This document shows positions 60,282-64,000 of a DNA stretch of 64,000 nt, one piece after another. The notes below the pieces were generated by a model that did no database searches, was not told where the DNA came from, and was given only the letters and a program-made list of their open reading frames with translations. Location: contig JAYKXP010000050.1 of the NCBI GenBank assembly GCA_037176845.1, positions 248,001-312,000 of the forward strand, written 5' to 3'. The stretch's first letter is position 1, and each line of letters begins with the position of its first letter. The position numbers were made by a program, and so were the translations under genes. This stretch comes from Paramarasmius palmivorus (lineage: Eukaryota > Basidiomycota > Agaricomycetes > Agaricales > Marasmiaceae).

Positions 60282-60760
60282 ATGTCTTTAAGTCTGCAAG
60301 ACGAATGCCATGCGGTAGCGGGCTTTGCCGCTTGTCGGCCTTACCGGTACTTATCACGCTATGACTCCGGATCCATCGTTAAACGTGTTCGCGTTAGATG
60401 CTTGGTTACGCTCAGGTTGCCCCACAACCACCATGTCCCCCTCACCTTCTTCAATCGACCTTTTAGTCTCTTTTCGCTCATCATTCAGCACCGCTTACCC
60501 CCAACTTCCTCATCTCTTGCATTCCTTCGGTCTCTAAGCAGTCAGCCGACAAGGCGACTCTTCTCCCATCTTCTCCACCGTCTTCTCAAAGCAGAACGCG
60601 ACGAAGCTTTTCCTGCAGGCTTTCCTGTACCGAATAGCCCAACAGATCGTGTTTGGCTCGTCTACCAACATATCTCTGCCCAGGAATCTCCCCCAGAAGC
60701 GAAGAAATGGTCGCCGCATATCGAAAAGGGCGGTACATCCTGTCTACACAATGAATGAGT
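60282..60760 (+). pseudogene. Possible frameshifted gene remnant
   Basis: Two frames join into plausible protein text: SSIDLLVSFRSSFSTAYPQL and PHLLHSFGL end at a stop near 60537, while in the next frame RRLFSHLLHRLLKAERDEAF and PTDRVWLVYQHISAQE follow directly. Together they look like one helical protein broken by a shift at about 60535-60560. I do not recognise the family, and the reading is by eye only. Confidence 0.35.
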
Positions 60761-62383
60761 GGATACACGCGCATACAACGGGAAAAGGCCGGAAAACTAG
60801 CCTGGAACGCATCAGGCAATAATACGCGCTTTATTTCGCCTTTTTTCATACCTATCCCATAGCCTCACCAGCTGGAATCGGTTCATTATTCTACATCTAC
60901 GGCTCAAAATATGGGGATGGGTACGGTGGCAACCTAATCTGCTCAACACTCCTCGTGCTGTGGTTTATTGTCTTCGCGCGATACCAGCGTGTCAAGGAGT
61001 GTCGTATCCTCCCGCAATTCGGTTTTTATCTCTACCGACACCTCTAGCACCATTTTACATAGAGGCCTTCGTCTCACCCAAACACCAGCCCAATCCCCCA
61101 ACTCTTCTCCTTACTCCACTATACTCTTGTCCTACTCTCTCATCCACGATGACTCTTACCACGACTACCAACGCTTTGGCAACCTTTCGAAAACCCGATA
61201 TCCACATACATCCCAATTTCAATGTCCTGCTCTCCAATGTCTCCATACCTCTACCTTTATTCCTCCACAATAGCCTGCACACAGCGCTCCTCGATATCAA
61301 ACGATCCTCCCCCTAGGCACGGTTTTTTCTTATCACCAAAGCTCGAAACCCTAAACCACAGGAGCTCGAGGCTGGATGAACAAGGTTTCGGAAAAGCTCA
61401 ACTCGAAGGACCGCAGTCTACGGTATGTGCCTCTCGTTCTCGTTGTAAACAGAAACACTGAAGTTATGAAAAAGGGCTGCCAAGTTTTGCCTAAGATAAC
61501 CATGGTTCGACGCTCATATCCATTGCGTCGCAAAGAACATTATTCTGCATTAAGGTATGTGGCATACACCTACCAGAAACAAGCGGTACTCTTAACGTTC
61601 ATTCTTTTCGGTCGACCCATTCTACCAATACCCTTTTTCGGCCACGATAACCTTCAACGACTCCGCGAGTGCCAAATACTCCAACTTCTCAGAAAACCCT
61701 TGATCTCGCATCTCCTCGAATTGATTGGTGGTCGACGCCTATTTCCGAGACGGTGGATGTGGATGCGACAGTAAGTGGGCGATGAGGGCATTCGAGTTGA
61801 ACAGAAAGACTGTGCATATCTTATCCGTTCGTATGATATATCTTCTGTGAAAACTAGTCAGAACAATCATATCTCAAAACCTCGATGTGTAGCTTACTCT
61901 TCTTTGCGGTAGAGACGCCTCCAAAGGTAGTGAGCGACACAATAGTAGCTCAAGCTTTTGACGCTCCAGTCAATTATCCCTTGCCTCGAGTTCCAAAAGT
62001 CGCCTCTGAGTCATTCATAGTGTTTTGAGGAGCGACATGAAAACGCATCGAAAGCGTCTTCTCGAGAGTTTACGAATCGCCGCGAAGGCGTCCTCTACCT
62101 CGAACTCGCCAGCTTGTCGTGGTCACGGCGAGTATTTGAGAACTTGAAATCTATGTCAGTAGTACATTCGGTTGCTTTTGAGGCGAGGAGCCTACCACAT
62201 AGGCTGAAAAAGCTCTACTTCCATCTAGCTCTTCCTCCTGACTGAAACCGCGTCGTTTCTGGCCCAAGGCTTTCGTCCCGGTCAGTTTCTTGAGTGATAG
62301 GTATTGGGATTAGATAGTACTCTTTCTAATAGGCGTATAACACATACCTGGGTTCCTACGTCGAACTGAGCAGCACCAACCCT
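60761..62383. other. Stretch without a confident gene
   Basis: Fragments such as SPAGIGSLFYIYGSKYGDGY (about 60865-60925) suggest decayed coding sequence. A plus-strand frame at 61376-61774 contains the second copy of the 39-bp repeat. Nothing can be assigned. Confidence 0.4.
61575..61613 (+). repeat. 39-bp dispersed repeat, copy 2
   Basis: It matches 56662-56700 with three substitutions. It lies in the same orientation 4.9 kb away, inside a plus-strand frame of no known family. Confidence 0.55.
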
Positions 62384-63312
62384 TTATCCTATCAACGGAC
62401 GCGCTACGCCATTGAAAATGAGCTTCCAATGATCATGGTTAATGAAATGTGACGTACCTATTTGTTGGTATCGAAGCTCTTTTCCCAAACGAATGCTCTG
62501 GTTGAATGAGTAGGTAGTCTTCGAGAACCATGCCCGAAGGGAATTGAAAGAATGCATGACCAAATCTGCACCGTGTCCTTCTGAGTCGATGATGTTGCTC
62601 CTGCGATTCCAGACAACAGTGACGTGCGGGATACCAAAGTTGGTTTGTATCGCTTCTGGGATCCTCGACGTCAACATCTGTTGGAGAGTGCGCCGGGAGT
62701 TCTGAAATGGCTCCAACGGACGCACCACCAAGATCAGAGTGCTCGCAGTGCTCGAGCTAGAGATAGATCTCAGGAATCGGTCCAAACCCTATCCAATGAG
62801 GTAGTACGCACCTCTTGTTGGTTAATTGATGATGGATTTCTACTGTATCACGTATCAGCGAGTATTCAACGAGAAAAAGTAGTATCGACATGCCTGATAA
62901 AGAACCTATGAAAGCAACGAGTATCCGATCTCTCTCTTTCTATACCTCTTCAAACGGGCGGCTCTTGCAAGTCCTCGAAAAGCAGTATACCCTGGGGATA
63001 GCGAGAGTACATAACCGCGAGCCTAAAGGATACCGAGCAGCATTTTGGAATTACCGGCTGGAGACCCTTCGTCTACTGAGCCATAACATTGTACGGACTA
63101 CCCATATCATTGTACGGACTACCCATATTGTTGTACAGACTACCCATATTGTTGTACGGACTACCCATATTGTTGTACAGACTGCCCGTATTGTTGTACG
63201 GACTGCCCATATTGTTGTACGGACCGCCCATATTGTTATACAGACTGCCCATATTATTGCCATAAACATAGTTGAAAGTACCACCACTGATGCTGAAGCC
63301 ACTTGATCAATA
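62384..63312 (-). pseudogene. Degenerate gene with GGTFN-type head and Asn/Gly/Tyr heptad repeats
   Basis: Read on the minus strand, the 5' part (63308 to 63073) gives SGFSISGGTFNYVYGNNMG, then about eight repeats of a YNNMGSP-type heptapeptide, and then a stop. There is no ATG before the motif. Further down, after an acceptor-like ATAG near 62791, a frame reads DRFLRSISSSSTASTLILVV, IPHVTVVWNRRSNIIDSEGH and HSFNSLRAWFSKTTYSFNQS to a stop at 62384. The head motif matches STAND A (FDIRGGTFNVVHGDQ). Whether both parts belong to one gene is uncertain. Frames between them are broken, so it is either a pseudogene or damaged by sequence errors. Confidence 0.5.
63087..63254. repeat. 21-bp minisatellite, eight units
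   Basis: Eight 21-bp units with up to a few substitutions each. A typical unit is TGTTGTACGGACTACCCATAT without the last base. Units 1 and 2 are identical, and later units carry C/T and A/G changes. The length of 21 keeps frame, so on the minus strand it encodes the heptapeptide YNNMGSP, with variants L for P and G for S. Confidence 0.9.
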
Positions 63313-64000
63313 GAAGGACCTGTTCAGTGCCTTATGGTGTGACCTCGCAACTTATACAGTAGTGGAGGTCAACAGGAAAAGGAAGTTGATCGAGTGGAGA
63401 CTGCGACAGAGCTGAACGCAGAAGAAACGTTGACGAGAGGAATGTGTCGTACTTCCTGCGGCTGATACAGCAACAGAGGCCAATGAGATTGAGAAGAGCG
63501 GGGAAAGGCTTATTTGGTGGGGAGTGGCGAACAAAGATACGCTCGGGAACGATGCAGATGGGACCCAAGTGTTTGATGAACCGAGTTCCCTTTGGGACAA
63601 CGGTGTGAAGATGACGAGTAGAAAAGTGCAGTGTTAAAAAAAGGGGTTGACAAGGGACGTTGGACTGGACGCGCGACAAGACTGCTGTGTCGTCCTGACC
63701 TGGTCTTGGAGACGCCTGGTCAATCCTATTTATTTGATGTGGATAGTGGTGAGGGAAAAGGAGAAGAGTACAGGTGGCGGAAAGTTCAGAAGAAAAGGAT
63801 ATGGGAAAAGGAAGCGTGGAGGAATAAGGGGATAAGGAGCAGACTGATGGAAGAATGGACTGGACGTGCGACAGGACTCAGGACTGGTGTAACGCCTCGG
63901 GTTTTCGGAAACGCCGTGTTATGAGTGTCTCTTCAAGACGAGGACAAAAGGGTAATGATAGATTGGACCGACTGAGAAGGATGTTCAGAAGGTTGGAATG
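63313..64000. other. Right end, no confident gene
   Basis: Short frames on both strands without motifs. A 23-bp direct repeat with two mismatches (TGGACTGGAC at its start) occurs at 63661-63683 and 63856-63878. The 3' part is purine-rich on the plus strand. Confidence 0.45.

Overview
The window is nuclear DNA of a filamentous basidiomycete, most likely an Agaricomycete (mushroom-forming fungus). The grounds are densely spaced genes cut by many roughly 50-60 nt GT-AG introns, a gene set that reads best against mushroom proteins (GH16 secreted glucanase, WOPR regulator, SEC5, RMD1/DUF155, ENP2, NAA15, SURF4/ERV29), STAND NTPases with a Gly-Thr-Phe-Asn N-terminal motif, and Helitron helicase debris. 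No rRNA or tRNA gene and no CRISPR array was seen.

Layout. 1-18.7 kb is a gene-dense core: a truncated short-chain dehydrogenase, a GNAT acetyltransferase, a GH16 enzyme divergent from a probable mitochondrial acyl-CoA synthetase, a MYND-finger protein divergent from a sphingolipid fatty-acid 2-hydroxylase, then SEC5 (exocyst) converging on RMD1. 18.7-24 kb is an accessory island: an orphan open frame and a broken Helitron-type helicase split by a 969-bp inverted-repeat element with a 7-bp target duplication. 24-48.8 kb is core again: a (6-4)-type photolyase/cryptochrome, a Gti1/Pac2 (WOPR) transcription regulator, the adenine DNA glycosylase MutY/MYH1, the ER cargo receptor ERV29, the ribosome-biogenesis factor ENP2, a CENP-E-type kinesin and the NatA subunit NAA15. 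From 49 kb to the end lies a second accessory region: two divergent 777-residue STAND (NLR-like) NTPases flanking a peroxiredoxin, decayed copies of the STAND 3' end, an unrecognised gene, a third locus with the same GGTFN-type motif followed by a 21-bp minisatellite, and long stretches of decayed sequence.

Two features of the DNA cut across genes. First, at least fifteen single-base insertions or deletions, mostly in short homopolymers, shift the conserved frame in genes such as SEC5, ENP2, MYH1 and RMD1; because several of these are normally essential, assembly error is more likely than gene death. Second, splicing is unusual in places: a probable AT-AC intron and probable GC-AG introns, plus several 11-16 nt microexons. 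The core genes are independent housekeeping functions and do not form a pathway. The STAND cluster is the most likely lineage-specific system, probably in self/non-self or immune-like signalling; that role is inferred from the family.
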